Positions 32,378 to 44,440 of a stretch of 64,000 bases of DNA are shown here, in pieces. Both the position numbers and the translations under genes were made by a program. Below the pieces are notes generated by a model that was given only the letters and a program-made list of their open reading frames with translations, did no database searches and was not told the origin of the DNA. Source of the stretch: Microdochium bolleyi. Taxonomy: Eukaryota; Ascomycota; Sordariomycetes; Xylariales; Microdochiaceae. Every line of letters starts with the position of its first letter. Position 1 is the first letter of the stretch. The stretch spans positions 62,001 to 126,000 of the forward strand of contig KQ964250.1 of NCBI GenBank assembly GCA_001566295.1. Direction: 5' to 3'.

Positions 32378-33478
32378 CTACTTCAGCTCCTTGAATGCGG
32401 GCGCCTCCTTGGCGAACTCCTCCCACGACGTGAGCTTGTCCTCGACCAGCTTGAGGGACGGCTCGAGGTCTGCGCCAAAGTAGTACCCAAACTCCTCCAT
32501 GAGGCGCATGTTCTCAAACATCTCCTGCACGATGAAGTCGGGCGCCTGCATCGCCTGCTTGATGATGCCCTTGTACACGTCCGCCGGCAGCTCTTGGAAG
32601 CTCGCCTTGGCGCCGGCCTCGGGGAAGAGCTTCTTGAACGTGTCGACAATCTTCTGCGGGGTCGAGTACTCGCTCGCGCCGAGAAATTCCTTGCCCAGCA
32701 GGTTCTCGCGGTTCTGCACGATCGCCTTGACGTACTTGCCCGTGTCTGAAGGGATGTACAGGGGGATCGGGGCGGAGCCGGAGATGGGCAGCGCAAAGGT
32801 CCAGTTGTTATCCGGGGGCGCGGGGCGGAACATGCCGCCCGGGATGTTGCTCTGGTAGAAGCCTGGCATGAAGAAGGTGGCCGGGATGCCGAGCTGGCGC
32901 ACGTAGTCGGCTACCTTGGCCTTGCTGTCGAAGTGGTAGACGTTGGGGAGCTTGCCCTTGGAGTCTGCGGTGATGGTGGTGTCAGTGATGTGCTTGAGAC
33001 TTTTCAAGTGAAACGGAAAGTAAGGGCGTTACTCACGCTCAGCGACATTGTACAAGGTGCTCCAGATGTAGTGCTGGACACCGGTCTCCTTGGCCGCGTC
33101 GGCGAGGTTCTTGCCCTGCTGGATCTCGAGATCGGCATCGGCCTTCTCCCAGTAGTTGGTGACGGCGAAGACGGCGTAGGAGTCCTTGACGGCCTTGACG
33201 AGGGAGGCCTTGTCGTTGAGATCGGCCTGGTTCATGGTTTTTGTCAGCGTTTTTTGTTATACTCGAGGTTGGGGACGTTTGGCCGGAGGACATCTTACAG
33301 CTACGACCTCGACGCCCCGGGCAGCGAGCTTCTTGGACGAATCCTTTGAGACGTCCCTGGTGACACCGCGGAGGGCCCACTCGTTCTTGAGCTTGGCGTC
33401 GTTGAGGAAGGTCGAGATGATGCCACCGCCCTGGGCACCGGTGGCGCCAAAGACGGTCAGGATCTTCTTGGTCGACAT
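32378..33478 (-). CDS. NmrA-like NAD(P)-binding family protein
   Basis: Three minus-strand exons, 33478-33299, 33226-33037 and 32964-32378, give 318 aa. Both introns are 72 nt: GTAAGA...CCAG in phase 0, then GTGAGT...GCAG in phase 1. Residues 7-16 carry the dinucleotide-binding motif FGATGAQGGG. ALRGVTRD, VFAVTNYWE, WSTL and HFDSKAKVADYVR are typical NmrA/HSCARG blocks. These atypical short-chain dehydrogenase-fold proteins usually bind NAD(P) without a full catalytic triad and act as redox-sensing regulators; A. nidulans NmrA restrains the nitrogen activator AreA. Many fungal genomes hold dozens of paralogues, so this need not be the nitrogen regulator. The splice choice is supported by continuous homology-like sequence across both joins. 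Confidence 0.9.
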
Positions 33479-34963
33479 TGTTCTGGAGAAGTGGGGTCGC
33501 TGATGTTTACAGGTGTGTTGATGTTGAAGGTGGCAGTGGTGATGCTGGTGGTGTTGCTGGCGATGGTGATGGTGATGATGAGCTCCAGAACACCAACAGA
33601 GGCGCGGCACCCGTGGCCGTCTTATACTGCAGAGCCATTGTGTGAGAAGACAGGACAAGACTGGTGCCGCTCAAGGTTTGTGGCAGCGGAGCGTCGTTGC
33701 TTCCTAATCGGGCAGAGGGCTGCATGCATCAAGCTTCGAAGCTTGCGATGCTGCCCTCGCATCACTCACAGGGCTGGCCAATCGGGGCCCGACCTGGCCA
33801 AGGGTTGACTAAGCCTGCGGATGGTCTCTCGGAGTCCGGGGCACTGGGTGTCTCGGGTGGGTGCTGTGGACCGCAACCACCTCCTGCAGGTGCCCAGGTG
33901 GGCGAGGCGGTGGGCACCTCGGACTGCGAGAGACTGCCCGCCGCCCCACTTCACTTGCCAATTACCAAGCACCACACTTCCATCGCAGGCCGAGCACTGC
34001 AAGCCAGGTCGTGCTTTGGCTGCTGCTGAGCTCATGGCTGACCAACTCGGTGCAGCCCTCCTATGGGGTGCATGCAACACCCACACACTTGAAAAAGGTA
34101 GGTAGGTAGGCCTATCGTGAGGATATCGTCACCTGCAGGACGCGACACCGTTCCCGCAGCTTGCTGACAACGCATGACACACACACACAGCACACTGCTC
34201 GTCCTCACAAACCGCCGTGCCTCCCAGCTTCTGTCTGTGAACCCCCGTCTCCCCAACACGTTCGTGACGATTGGAGAAACAAGCAAAAGACAGATGCGGA
34301 CGGCGTAAGTAGAGGTGTACAAGATCCCCTTCTCTCTCTCTCAGCCTTATTACTAGACCCATAAAGCCCAACAAAGGATCTCCCGGGAGGCGAGGGGGAA
34401 TCGGCAACCCACAAACATTCCACAGATCAGGACCACGGACTACCTTATCGTGCACTGCGCCGCTGCTCCTCTCCGGAGGTCCCATGACTCTGAAGCGGTT
34501 TTTGGAGGAGCACGTACATACTTGAAGTAAGGCATGTGCGCTGCTCAGTCGCAATGCACGGCGCTGCAGCTGAGACCAGATCCACGGCAACCGGCAGCAG
34601 CGCTGCGCATTCCAGCGCGGCGATCGAATTACTCCGAACAATGTGAGAGTTTCACGTCAAAGGCACATCGGGCCGAGAGGGCGGACCGCACACCATCACT
34701 CTGTGCCAAGGTCCAGCGAAGCATCATGAAAACGAGTTGCATTTCATCAATCACAATACATGTGAAGCCAGCGGGCTGCCCGGCACATGGCCCGAAGTGA
34801 ATAGAAAGTGTAATTGGAAAAAGCACCGCAGAAAAGACCTATGATGACATCCTCTTGAGGTATATAAGGGGTATGTATAGGGTATTGTCATCTTCGCATA
34901 TATACCACGGCAGCTACCCACGACTGCACTCCATCCCGCTCCATGTCTCCTGGTGACAGACTC
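33479..34963. other. Intergenic: NmrA-like promoter and TOS1-like 3' flank
   Basis: No supported gene. It includes CACACA (about 34180), a (CT)n stretch near 34325-34341, (GTAG)n at 34098-34109, and a TATATAAG motif at about 34860. The last may be a 3' end efficiency element for the minus-strand gene rather than a promoter. Confidence 0.45.
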
Positions 34964-36354
34964 CTAGTTCTTGCCAAAGGACATGATGCTGAGGAGGCTC
35001 GTGTTGGACTCGTCAGCGACGATGGCGTCAATGTCGGCGCCGGTCAGGCTGTCGCTGAACTTAAAGTTGTCATCGAGGATCTTGATGGTGGCAGTAGAGC
35101 TCGAGGACTGGAAAACGGCAGCGACCTTGATGGTCTTGTCCGTGGGACGGGCGAACCACGAAGAGTCGCCGAGGGCGTTGGCGAAGTGGAAGGTGGACTT
35201 GGCCTTCTTGTCGCCAGAGGCAAGGACCTCGAAGAAGTCGGCCTCACCACAGCCACCAGCGTTGGGGCTGGCGTTGTCGCCCTTCCAGCAGCTGCAGGAA
35301 GAGTACTGGCCGGTGCGGGGGATGGCAGCGTTCAGGGCCCAGATCGCGGGCATGTTCTTGTTCCAGCCAGTGGCGCCCGTATCAGGCATCTGGAACTCGA
35401 AGAAGAAGGCCTTGTCGGCACCAGCCCAGCCCTTGTAGGCCGTGGAGCCAGGGCGGACAGCACCGCAGGACTCGTCACACTCCTTGTCCGAGAAGATGGC
35501 GATCTCGGTGCCATCAGAAAGGTCACCACCGAAGACGGTAGGGCCGGCAGCGCAGGACTCGCCGTTGGAAGCAACGTACGACAGACTGGCGCCCCAGACA
35601 GTGTCGAAGGTACCGGACAAGTTGGGGTCACCCTTGTTGGCAAGGAAGGTCAGGCCCTCAGCGACCTTGTCCTTGGCGTTGAAGTAGCCAACGCGCTTGT
35701 AGTTGCCAACAGTCACGCTGTCGGTAGATCCAGCGCTGCTGACAGTGCCAGCAGAAGCAGCAGCAGGGTAGCTGTGGGCGCCATCAGCGGGAGCAGCAGC
35801 GGGAGCAGCCGCAGGGGCGGCAGCAGGTGCGGCGCCGCCTCCGAAGTAGTTGTTCTCCCACGAGACAGTCTTGCCATCGATGACAGCAGTGACGATGTCG
35901 CCGCGCTTCTCCTCGGCAGACTTCTTGTGAAGGTGAGCATGGCCGTGCTGGTGGCGCTTGGTGTGCACCTTGGGCACGTCACGCTTGCCCGTGCCAGGGG
36001 TATAGACGGCAACTGAGGCCAACTTGACCGGGCCGCGGAAGTGCAGGGACAGCTGCAACAATCTTGGTCAGTCACGGAATGGCTTACACAGCGACTCTGC
36101 TTGGGGAACGGGCCACTTACCTCCTCGTTGTAGGGAGCAATGGGACCCGAATACTCCTTGGTGGTGAACTCGCAGACACCGGACGCGGTCATCTTGCTGA
36201 CGGCACGGTACGAGCCGGGGATGTCGAGGTTGGCGTACTTGATCTGGGAGACGCCGGAGAGGCCCTTGAACCAGTTGCCGCCCTCGTTGAAGGCGGTCAT
36301 GTCGGCGTTGGCAACGGCGGCAGCTGCCGCCAGGACAGCAGAGGTGTACTTCAT
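34964..36354 (-). CDS. TOS1-like secreted cell-wall glycosyl hydrolase (DUF2403 + DUF2401)
   Basis: Exons 36354-36121 and 36052-34964 on the minus strand (68-nt intron, GTAAGT...TTGCAG) give 440 aa. A signal peptide (MKYTSAVLAAAAAVANA) precedes an N-terminal Gly/aromatic domain of the DUF2403 type. A His-rich linker (KRHQHGHAHLHKK) ends near KRGDIV, a plausible Kex2-like region, followed by an Ala/Pro repeat. The C-terminal DUF2401 domain has many Cys and the motif E348-A-D350-F-F-E353, an ExDxxE pattern like the GH16 beta-glucanase active site. Yeast Tos1 is a covalently bound wall protein of unproven activity, so hydrolase or transglycosylase function is inference. I chose the ATG at 36354, directly before the signal peptide. 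A TATTAAAG element upstream (about 36563) may be its TATA box. Confidence 0.9.
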
Positions 36355-39300
36355 GGTGCTGGTTGTTGGAAGCGGTGAGGATGTGGGCAAGATGTGCTTG
36401 GCTGATAGAGGCGAATGCGATGGCTTATGGCTGGAGCGAGAAGCGAAGTCGTCGAGGGCGCAAAGGAGCGGATAGGTGAAGGGATCACCAGGTACAGGGA
36501 GCGACGGGCAGGCAGAGAAATCAGAGGAGGCGGCGGCAAGGCTCGAGGCTGCGGCCGTCAGGACTATTAAAGGGATTCAAGGAACGACGACGAGGATGGG
36601 TGAGCAGGGGGGGTGCGCACGCCCCCTTTGCGGGCAGAGGAAAAGGGAGGGCTTGTGAGGACCCGTGGACGAGAGGGTGGAGATGCTGGCGAGTCGGAGG
36701 AAGCAGGTCAGTGCCATGCTGGCCGGCGAGCGCGCCCCTTTGAGATGACAACAAGACAGGGGCTTGGCCTGCAGTGGGGTTGTGATTGGCTGCAGTTGGA
36801 AGGAGGATGGCCGGGCCCCACCGCACCTGCCAGGGCCACAATGCTTGGCTTTGGCGACGGTGGGCAAGCGTGGCCCCGTTCCTGCATTGGCCCCGATCCA
36901 AGTCCCCTCTCGGCGCTAGCCCAGCAGGGCTCCTTTGCCGTTCCTATCGACAATGGGACTTCGCGCGGCACACAATGGATCGCCACCACCCGGTCGAGTG
37001 GTTCGTCGCTGTGGTACGCAGTAGCGTTGCTCAAAGTTCCTATACTGCGCAGACAAAGCAAACTCTAATAGCACACAATTGCACCTCGTCACAAGCTGTG
37101 CAGCAGCAAACATGCCTTCCTGCGTGCCGAGTCGTGCCTCCAATGCCTACGCCTTGGCTCGGGCTTGTCCTGGGCTGCTTGGCGCATCACCAACATTGCA
37201 GCGCGTGCACTGCACGGCAACAACAGGCAGCCTGTCATTTCGCCTCGCCGGGGACGAGATGCACCCGCTCTATGATCGACATGAGCATCTCCATGGTGGC
37301 CTGGGCATCTGGCCGTGCACCAACGCCGCTATCGTCAGATCCCCCGCCAGCCCACGGCCTGGAGGAGGCTCGCCCAGCCGCTGCCAATCTGTCTCATCAA
37401 AATGCTCATTTGCCTCGTCCCCGCGCTACAGAGAACACGCGGCCCCTCCTTCTCCTGACTGTCGCGCCTCACCATCCCGCCCGCCCACTACGCAGTACTG
37501 CTAGCCTCCTGAGCAATCTATTCCGAACGCCCGCCCTATCTCCTGAGGCAGCAGCATCGTGCTCAAACCTGATCAATTCGCACAGGACGACAGCATGTCG
37601 GTAGCACCACCCCCAGATCCGGGTTTCGTAACAAGAGCCTCAAGAAAACTCGGCAGCAGTTTCAGCAGCAAAGGAGAATAAACGCCCGTCCGTGCCATCC
37701 ATTCAGCTGCAATGGCCACGATAGGCAGGCAAGGACGACTCCCTACCGGGGGCGATTGCTGCCGAAATTGAGCATCCAGCTTGGCGCCACTCGACGTTGC
37801 CGTAGAGTCCGTGGGCGATTCCCGACAGGCCTGTGCGCAGCCCTCTCCAACGTCGTGATCGGCACTGATTGGCTTGTCGCCAAAGGGTGGCCGTCTTCTC
37901 ATCTGATTAGTGCCGCTGTCGCTCTGGCGCCAGCAGGCCTGGTGATCTGAAAACCACAATTTGATTCCACTTGACACCACGGAGTCCGGAGTAATGAGCC
38001 AGCCCCAATCACCACCATTCGGCAATGTCGTGTCGATGTGACGCGAGGCTACCATGCGCCATCTGCCGAAACGGTGCGGTTGTGGGACTTGTGGGTAGCA
38101 CTTTAGCCAGGTGCACTCCCCCAAGTTGCTCTGCGCCACGCACGCATGGCAAACCTGAAACGGCTGCAGCCTTGAATGTTGGAAGGCGATTCGGCCGATC
38201 CCACACAACTTGCAAATCGCAGGCAGGGCTGGCTCCCTGGTCTTGCAGGGTGTCGATCAGCTGGTGAGGCTGTCGACGACCTTCTGCCAGACGCCAACTA
38301 CGTACGATAGCTGCAGATGACGATCAAGCCAACAATCATGACTGCCTCTTCGTCATGAGTCCCAACCCCACGCGACAATTCCAGTGTCTACAACACGAAT
38401 CATTTCTTTGTCTAGTGTTTGCGACATTAGGCTCAAAGTTCGAATAAGCACTTTGTTGCCCAAACAAGAGGCTCGCCCAGCGCGATCGACGCGAGACTGT
38501 TCTCCGTCAATGGCCGAACGTCGCGACAACCATGACTCAGATAGAGCTACTCGCGCGAAGACTCGGGTTTTCTTTCTTCTGTCTCCAAGATGAAAGGTAT
38601 AGAAAAATCTTTCTCTGGATTTTTGTCCTACTGCATTCGATTCAGCTGCTGACATGCCGACCGTTGAGCCGTTTGTACAGCCCCACCAAACCACGACACT
38701 GCAGCTGTGTATGACTCGATGGGCTTCAGACGAAGCTTAAGACGACGTTCTCATGGAGTTGACCTACTCGCGCCTCGACCCATCTGCCTGTGCTGAACGG
38801 CTCGATCTGGAATCCGAAGTACCGAGGCCGTGCCGCTTCGATGCAAAACATGAACGTCTTGCTCCACTTCAAGGGTCTTCGTGGTTTGCAAGCTAAATGG
38901 CGGTGGCAGGGTGTCAGAAAGCCACTCGGGGGAGCTTAAGCAGGTGACTGAGTCAAGTCGACGACCACAAAAGACGTTTTTTGCGAGTTACTTTCCGACT
39001 CGCGCAGTATCCGCCTTATGCAACTGCCAGCAGCCCAAACTGTGCATTTTCTCGCGTTTGCAGAGACGGATGCCTTCGTTCATTGATTAGGGCTCGTCAG
39101 TCAGTTGTCGGCAACACGAACGTCGCTGAAGGTGCTTCGTGAACTGCGGTCCAGAGAAAGCCCACAACCACGTGGAGTCAGTCGACTCGACGACAGGCGC
39201 GAAGCAGTCCCACAGAAGTGTAGCTTGGAAGAGAGCCAAGGCCCACCACCTTCAGCTCCAAGACTAAGGGTCCTTCGATGCCAACGAGACAGGAAATGTG

Positions 39301-41047
39301 GGTGGCTGGCCCGTTTAGCGGCTTCGAAGTCCACTGAATAGGCGGGACAGCCTTCGCGGGGAGGGAGTCCAGTCACATTTTGACACCAAGGATTTTGCAC
39401 GACAAAAAGTAAAACTCTGTCAATGTGTCGTCGGCCGCCGTCCAGGCCGGATGAGGGAAAAGCCTGATGGCCCATCGGGCCGAAAGGCCACATGATGCCA
39501 GATCCCGCCAATATTCTGTCTGTGCAACGCAACGAGAACTCGCTGGCGCGATCGGGAATCCGCCTCGCCCACGATGGTGGCATGCGAGTTAGCACAGATG
39601 ATCTGGCCTATGCACTAGTGAATATCGAATTCTGCGATTCCAGAGAGATCCCGCCGCGGCAGAATTTGGCTGCGTGGTTGCGGACGCATCGCCAATAAGC
39701 AGACCCGCGAGACAGCCTCGTTCCAGCCTCACTCACTCGTGGGTGGACCCGGCGGAAGCAAGATCAAGTCTCGGACTGACGTGTGTCGCACTGCCAGACG
39801 ACGCAAGGGAGGTTGAGATATCGAACGCGACACATGACGCGCTTGACCGCGACGAGACGTGTTGAGTGGTTTGCAGTCCCATCAAAGTGCCCGCAATGTG
39901 TGAAATGCAAGCTGGCAAGACGTCGCGTACACGAACGTACCAAAAGGAATCCTCGGGTGCTCTATCGAAGTTGGCGTGCGCCAATTAACACCCCCCCATG
40001 CCTCTCTATCAAGACAGATGTCAAGGCACGAAAAAGGATGGCTGAGGAACAATGCTTCCAATACCCAGCCAGACTCCCATGGTTGAAGGAGAAGCCCATA
40101 GCACAGGGCCTCGGTGCTCCGTCAAGGTTGCGATGCCTTCAAACGTTCATGTGCATTAAACTAACTCCTGCCTTGGAAGGCAGTATTCTAGCCATGCTTG
40201 TGGCCCTGGTAGGACCTGGTATATCCGGCCTTTGCCACTCTGCATTGCGGAGATGATGCACCTGCGGCCGCTCGCAAAGCATAAGGTATCAGCAAACTTG
40301 GAAAAACAAAACATTGTAATGTCCAAGACGTTCACCGGTTGTCTCGATACATGTGGTCTGGCAGCAAGGACGCCAGAAAGTCCTCCAGCTGCCGTGAGCT
40401 GAGCCACAGATCGCTGGAGCCCCAAGCCTCACTCGTTACAGTGGACCGAGCCCCTGTGGCTGAAAAGCTTAAACGAGCCTCCTTTGTTTGGAGGCAGGCA
40501 CCACCCAATCGTGAAGTCCACGGTGCTGGCAAATGATGCATGGGATTCCTGTTCAAGGTCAACAACATCAGAGTGATCCCAGCCTCGATCTCACAAGCCA
40601 GCATTCTCCAGCAATGACGGCCGAGACGTGTATTGCCCTCACTTAAGACTAATCTCGTGCACCGAGTGCCACGGCACGCACTCCAGAACTAGCACTGATG
40701 GCTCACGGGGCGAACACTGGGTTTCTCGTCCATATCTGGTATGTGCAACCACCCACTTCGAGACTCCTGAAGACAAGCACAGATTCCGTCCATCCATCGC
40801 AGCCTCTCAATTTTCTCTGACCGCGTTGAACACACTCTCGATGGGGATCACACTTGGGGGCCCGACGACACGAGTAAAACACAACATCTTGTTCTAACCT
40901 GGTGGACGAGCACAGCTTCCTAGTCTCGTCGCTGTGGTTGATAACCTCCCTGCAGAAACACTCGCTCACAGGTACGTGGAGCACCACACTCAGTCTACTA
41001 TTACACATTGGCATGCCATTCCGATCGTGAACTCAGTCGCGGAGAAA
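36355..41047. other. 4.7-kb stretch with no supported gene
   Basis: Contains the promoter of the TOS1-like gene at its left end and of the GT90 gene at its right. Several frames of 110-270 codons occur on both strands between 36.8 and 40.6 kb. Their products are rich in Cys, His, Trp and Arg without domains, signal peptides or splice continuity, as expected for noncoding GC-balanced DNA. No repeat or transposon signature recognised. Confidence 0.45.
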
Positions 41048-44000
41048 ATGCGAGAAATTGCTAACAATTATCATCGTACTGCAGATCAGCCACGTCTGTC
41101 CTCTATACTCGTCCTAGTCCTTACCGGGTTCTTCACCCTTTTAGCCTCATCCGCTGCAAAGTGGCTTCCCGGACCCAACCTTAAGCATGGTATGTCACTT
41201 ATTGTTGCTGAAGAATAGACTCAGCAGGCGTCACAGCGCCGCTCCTTTGTGACTTGGGACTGATTTTGTGGATTTTCAGGCTCAAAGTCCGACTCGGAGG
41301 GGCAGGTCCTCTCACTGCTCGATGGACAGAATCGATATCAGGTCGTGGCGATAGCTGTCCTTGTCGCTATGCGCTTCGAGATATTCCAACGTGTCATGTC
41401 TGAGGTGCAATGCAGTGCCAAGGGCATTGAGGTAGGTTGTCGCCCAGCACCTTTCCGCCTTTTTCAAGTTTCTGGAGCACGACCAACTGCATTCTATGGG
41501 CATTGCTAATGCATACGACGCAGGCCCTTCTTCCTCTGCTGCTGGCAGCATACGAGTTCATCAACCACCAGAGTGCCCAAGCCAGTCAACAACCCGTCAG
41601 CGAGGACCCTCCAGAGATGTGGGGTTCGGCCTGGGAAGATATCGTGCACTGGGTCACGGAGTCGTCTCTCATCCCCCTCCTCAGACTGGTCGGCAGCTCA
41701 AGCATGATATCATTAGGAGTCCTCCTGAGCATGGAGATGCTGGCAGACTCGACTTATTTCTGCTCCACGCTCGTCGACAACGCCCGCCTGACCCAGCTGA
41801 TACAGTTCGTTGGCGTTGTCATGGATGCCGCAGTCATTGTCTTGGCAAGAGAGGTGCTTTCGAACCTAGACAGCACAAAGATCCGGCTGCGCGCTTTTGG
41901 CGCCATGTTGCTCGGCTCTGCTGCCGTCACAGCATGCCTGTCGGTCCTGGTCTGGTTCTTAACCAAGGCAGAGCCCTCTGACCACGGCCGTTTCCGCAAC
42001 ATCACAGCCATCTATATTGCCGACATCGTCAGCTCCGGCGCTCTCGCCTGCCTTGTGCTCGTGTCACTCCTGCTGTGGATGCTCGAGTCCGGCCCGCTGC
42101 TCCCTGTTGCGTTGGCAACGTTCTTGTGCGGTTTCACCATCTGCATCCAGTACACCTTACTGATCGGCTCCTACGAGCAGATATCGCCTGACCAGCCTGT
42201 CCTCGTCATGGCGCTGCTCTTCGCCGGTGTGACGGTCCTGCTCTTCAGCATGCGGCAGCGCTACGTTGCGCGGGTCCATCGCTTCTTCATCGTGGCCGCC
42301 TTCTTCGGGATGCTTCTCGGGTGCATCACCTTCAGCATCCTGTCTCGCAAACCGTTCGGCAGGCATGCGGTCGACGAGCTTGTGTACACGAAGCGCATCG
42401 AGGCGGACCGGTGGCAGCGTCTCGCGACGGGCAGCGACTCCCTGCGCGCCGCGGTGGTCGAATACCGCGAGCGGCACCACGGGCGGGAGCCACCCCCGGG
42501 TTTTGATGCGTGGTACCGCTTCGCGACGGAGCGCAGGTCTGCGGTGATCGATTCGTTTGCGCAGATCGAGAAGGACATCCTACCCTTTTGGGGCATGGAG
42601 CCGCGGCAGATACAGGCAGGATTCGAGGTGCTGAAGGCTTTGCCTGATGTGGGCATCGTGGTAGTCAAGCAGGGCATCGCCTCGCACTCATCGCCATCCA
42701 AGTGGCAGAAAGAGTGGCTGGACGATATGGTGGAGCTGATATCGCCGTTCGCGGAGCATCTGCCCGACATGTCCCTCGCGTTCAACCTAGGGGCGAGGCC
42801 CAAGGTCCTGACGCCATGGGAGGATATCCACAGGTTTACCGAGGCTGGGCTTCGCCAGCAGATCGTCATCCCGGACCATACCCAACACCAGCGACGAGCA
42901 CCGCCAGCTAGGCCTCCAGCCGACAATGACAACCACGACCCCATGTCCAACATCATCAACACCCTAACCGAGCACGGGCAAGGCGACTCACACAGCCCAC
43001 ATTCCCAGCACTACATCGCCCCAAAGACCTTCCGTCGTATCCAGGCCCTCGCCTGCCCGCCCGGCTCGCGCACCCGCAAGGGTCTGGATGAAGGCGTGCG
43101 GGACTTGTGCAGCAGCTGTGCGCAGCCGCACTCGCGCGGCCAGTTCCTCGGCAACTGGGAGAAAGCCCTGGATCACTGCCACCAGCCCGACATCTTCAAC
43201 CTGCACGAGTTCTACACAGTGCCGCACCGGGCTGAGCTGTTCCAGGACCTGCTCCCACTCTTCAGCACGAGCAAGACGGATAGTTTCAACGATCTTCTCG
43301 TTCCACACCCTGGATTTTTGCTGTCTACGCAAAAGAATGAGACACAAGACAAGGCATTTGACAAAAAGTTCGACATGATCTCCTGGCACGGCGATCTTCT
43401 CGGTGACAGCAGTGGCAGCAGCAGCAGCAGCAGCAGCAGCCAGGCACATCAGCAACATCTCACCCTCCGCCTCTCATCGCAGGCGCTGCGCGGGAGCCAC
43501 CGCAACCGGCTCGTGCATATTGTCAACAACGCGAGCAGTACGGACAAAGTGGCTTTTCTCGTTGGCTACAAACCTATCGGTAAAGGAGACGACTTGCACT
43601 ACTTCAGGTACGAGGATATTGCGACGCGGAGCGCCAACGGGCCCCTGCCGTTTATTGCGTCGTTCACGAATGAGAAGGGTTGCAGCAGCGAGGAGTGTCA
43701 CTTACTTGAGAAGGAATTCGGCAGCAGCGCAGCAGGGTGGGTGGGGGTCGACCAGAAACAACTAGACCCCAAGAACCACCGGTACAGGATCATCCTAGAC
43801 ACCCACGACGGGCCAGCCGATGCCGTTGTCCCCCCCTCCCACCAGCCATCATCACCGCAGCAAAGACCTTTCCTTACGGCCCTACACTCGCCCTCCACGG
43901 TGCCCGTCCTCTCTTCCATCTTCCGCACCTGGTCCACCGAGCGCCTGACCCCGTGGGCGCACTTCGTCCCGCTCGACACGCGGTACCACGCGCTGCACAG

Positions 44001-44247
44001 CACCATGGCGTACTTTATCGGCTTGACCGGCCGCGGGCCCCTGGACGGGCGGATGCGCGGGGACGGCGACATGGACGCCCGGACCGATGACGCGAGATGG
44101 ATAGCAGAGGAAGGGGCCAAGTGGGCGAAGAGGGCGCTGAGGAGGGAGGACATGCAGATTTACATGTTCCGACTGCTGCTTGAGTGGGGGAGGGTCATCA
44201 AAGAGGATAGAGGGGAGCTTGGGTTCAGGCTTGAGACGGAGAAATGA
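41048..44247 (+). CDS. Polytopic membrane protein with CAP10/GT90 glycosyltransferase domain
   Basis: Exons 41048-41189, 41280-41431 and 41524-44247 give about 1005 aa. Introns of 90 and 92 nt use GTATGT and GTAGGT donors. Helix 1 is in exon 1, and exon 3 opens with roughly seven to eight more hydrophobic segments up to residue ~330. The lumenal part begins with HHGREPPPGFDAWYRFA (about residue 415), a hallmark of fungal CAP10-like proteins. It has a Cys-containing middle (CxxC pairs) and the conserved block RTWSTERLTPWAHFVPLD near residue 899. GT90 members such as Cryptococcus CAP10/CMT1 relatives transfer xylose or mannose in the Golgi. Where typical members have a DxDG...SGR-like donor motif, this protein shows RYRIILDTHDG without SGR, so activity is uncertain. 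An upstream in-frame ATG at 40934 could add 38 residues. A CAG-encoded Ser run sits at residues ~725-733. Confidence 0.85.
43415..43442 (+). repeat. (CAG)n tract inside the GT90 coding region
   Basis: About nine CAG/AGC units, read as AGC codons for a poly-Ser run in a lumenal linker. Likely length-variable. Confidence 0.85.
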
Positions 44248-44395
44248 GGAGGGCTCGGGGTGAAAGATAGAGTCAAGGCAGAGAGAGGTGGAAGGAGGAG
44301 GAGAGAGCATATCGGGCGAGAATGCAAAGCACGGAAAGCAACCAGGGAGGAACACATGTGCTCGTCATGGACGGCACACTGGCCAGTGTGGTTTC

Positions 44396-44440
<45 letters not shown>

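Noticed and set aside
34943..36016. 357-codon plus-strand frame opposite the TOS1-like gene
   Set aside because: The sense protein has a signal peptide, Cys pattern and ExDxxE motif. The antisense is Val/Gly/Ala-rich shadow created by codon bias.
36786..37604. 272-codon plus-strand frame
   Set aside because: Composition rich in Cys, His, Trp and Arg with no domain. Similar random frames occur on the other strand.
37573..38208. 211-codon minus-strand frame
   Set aside because: No recognisable motif, no good start context and random-like composition.
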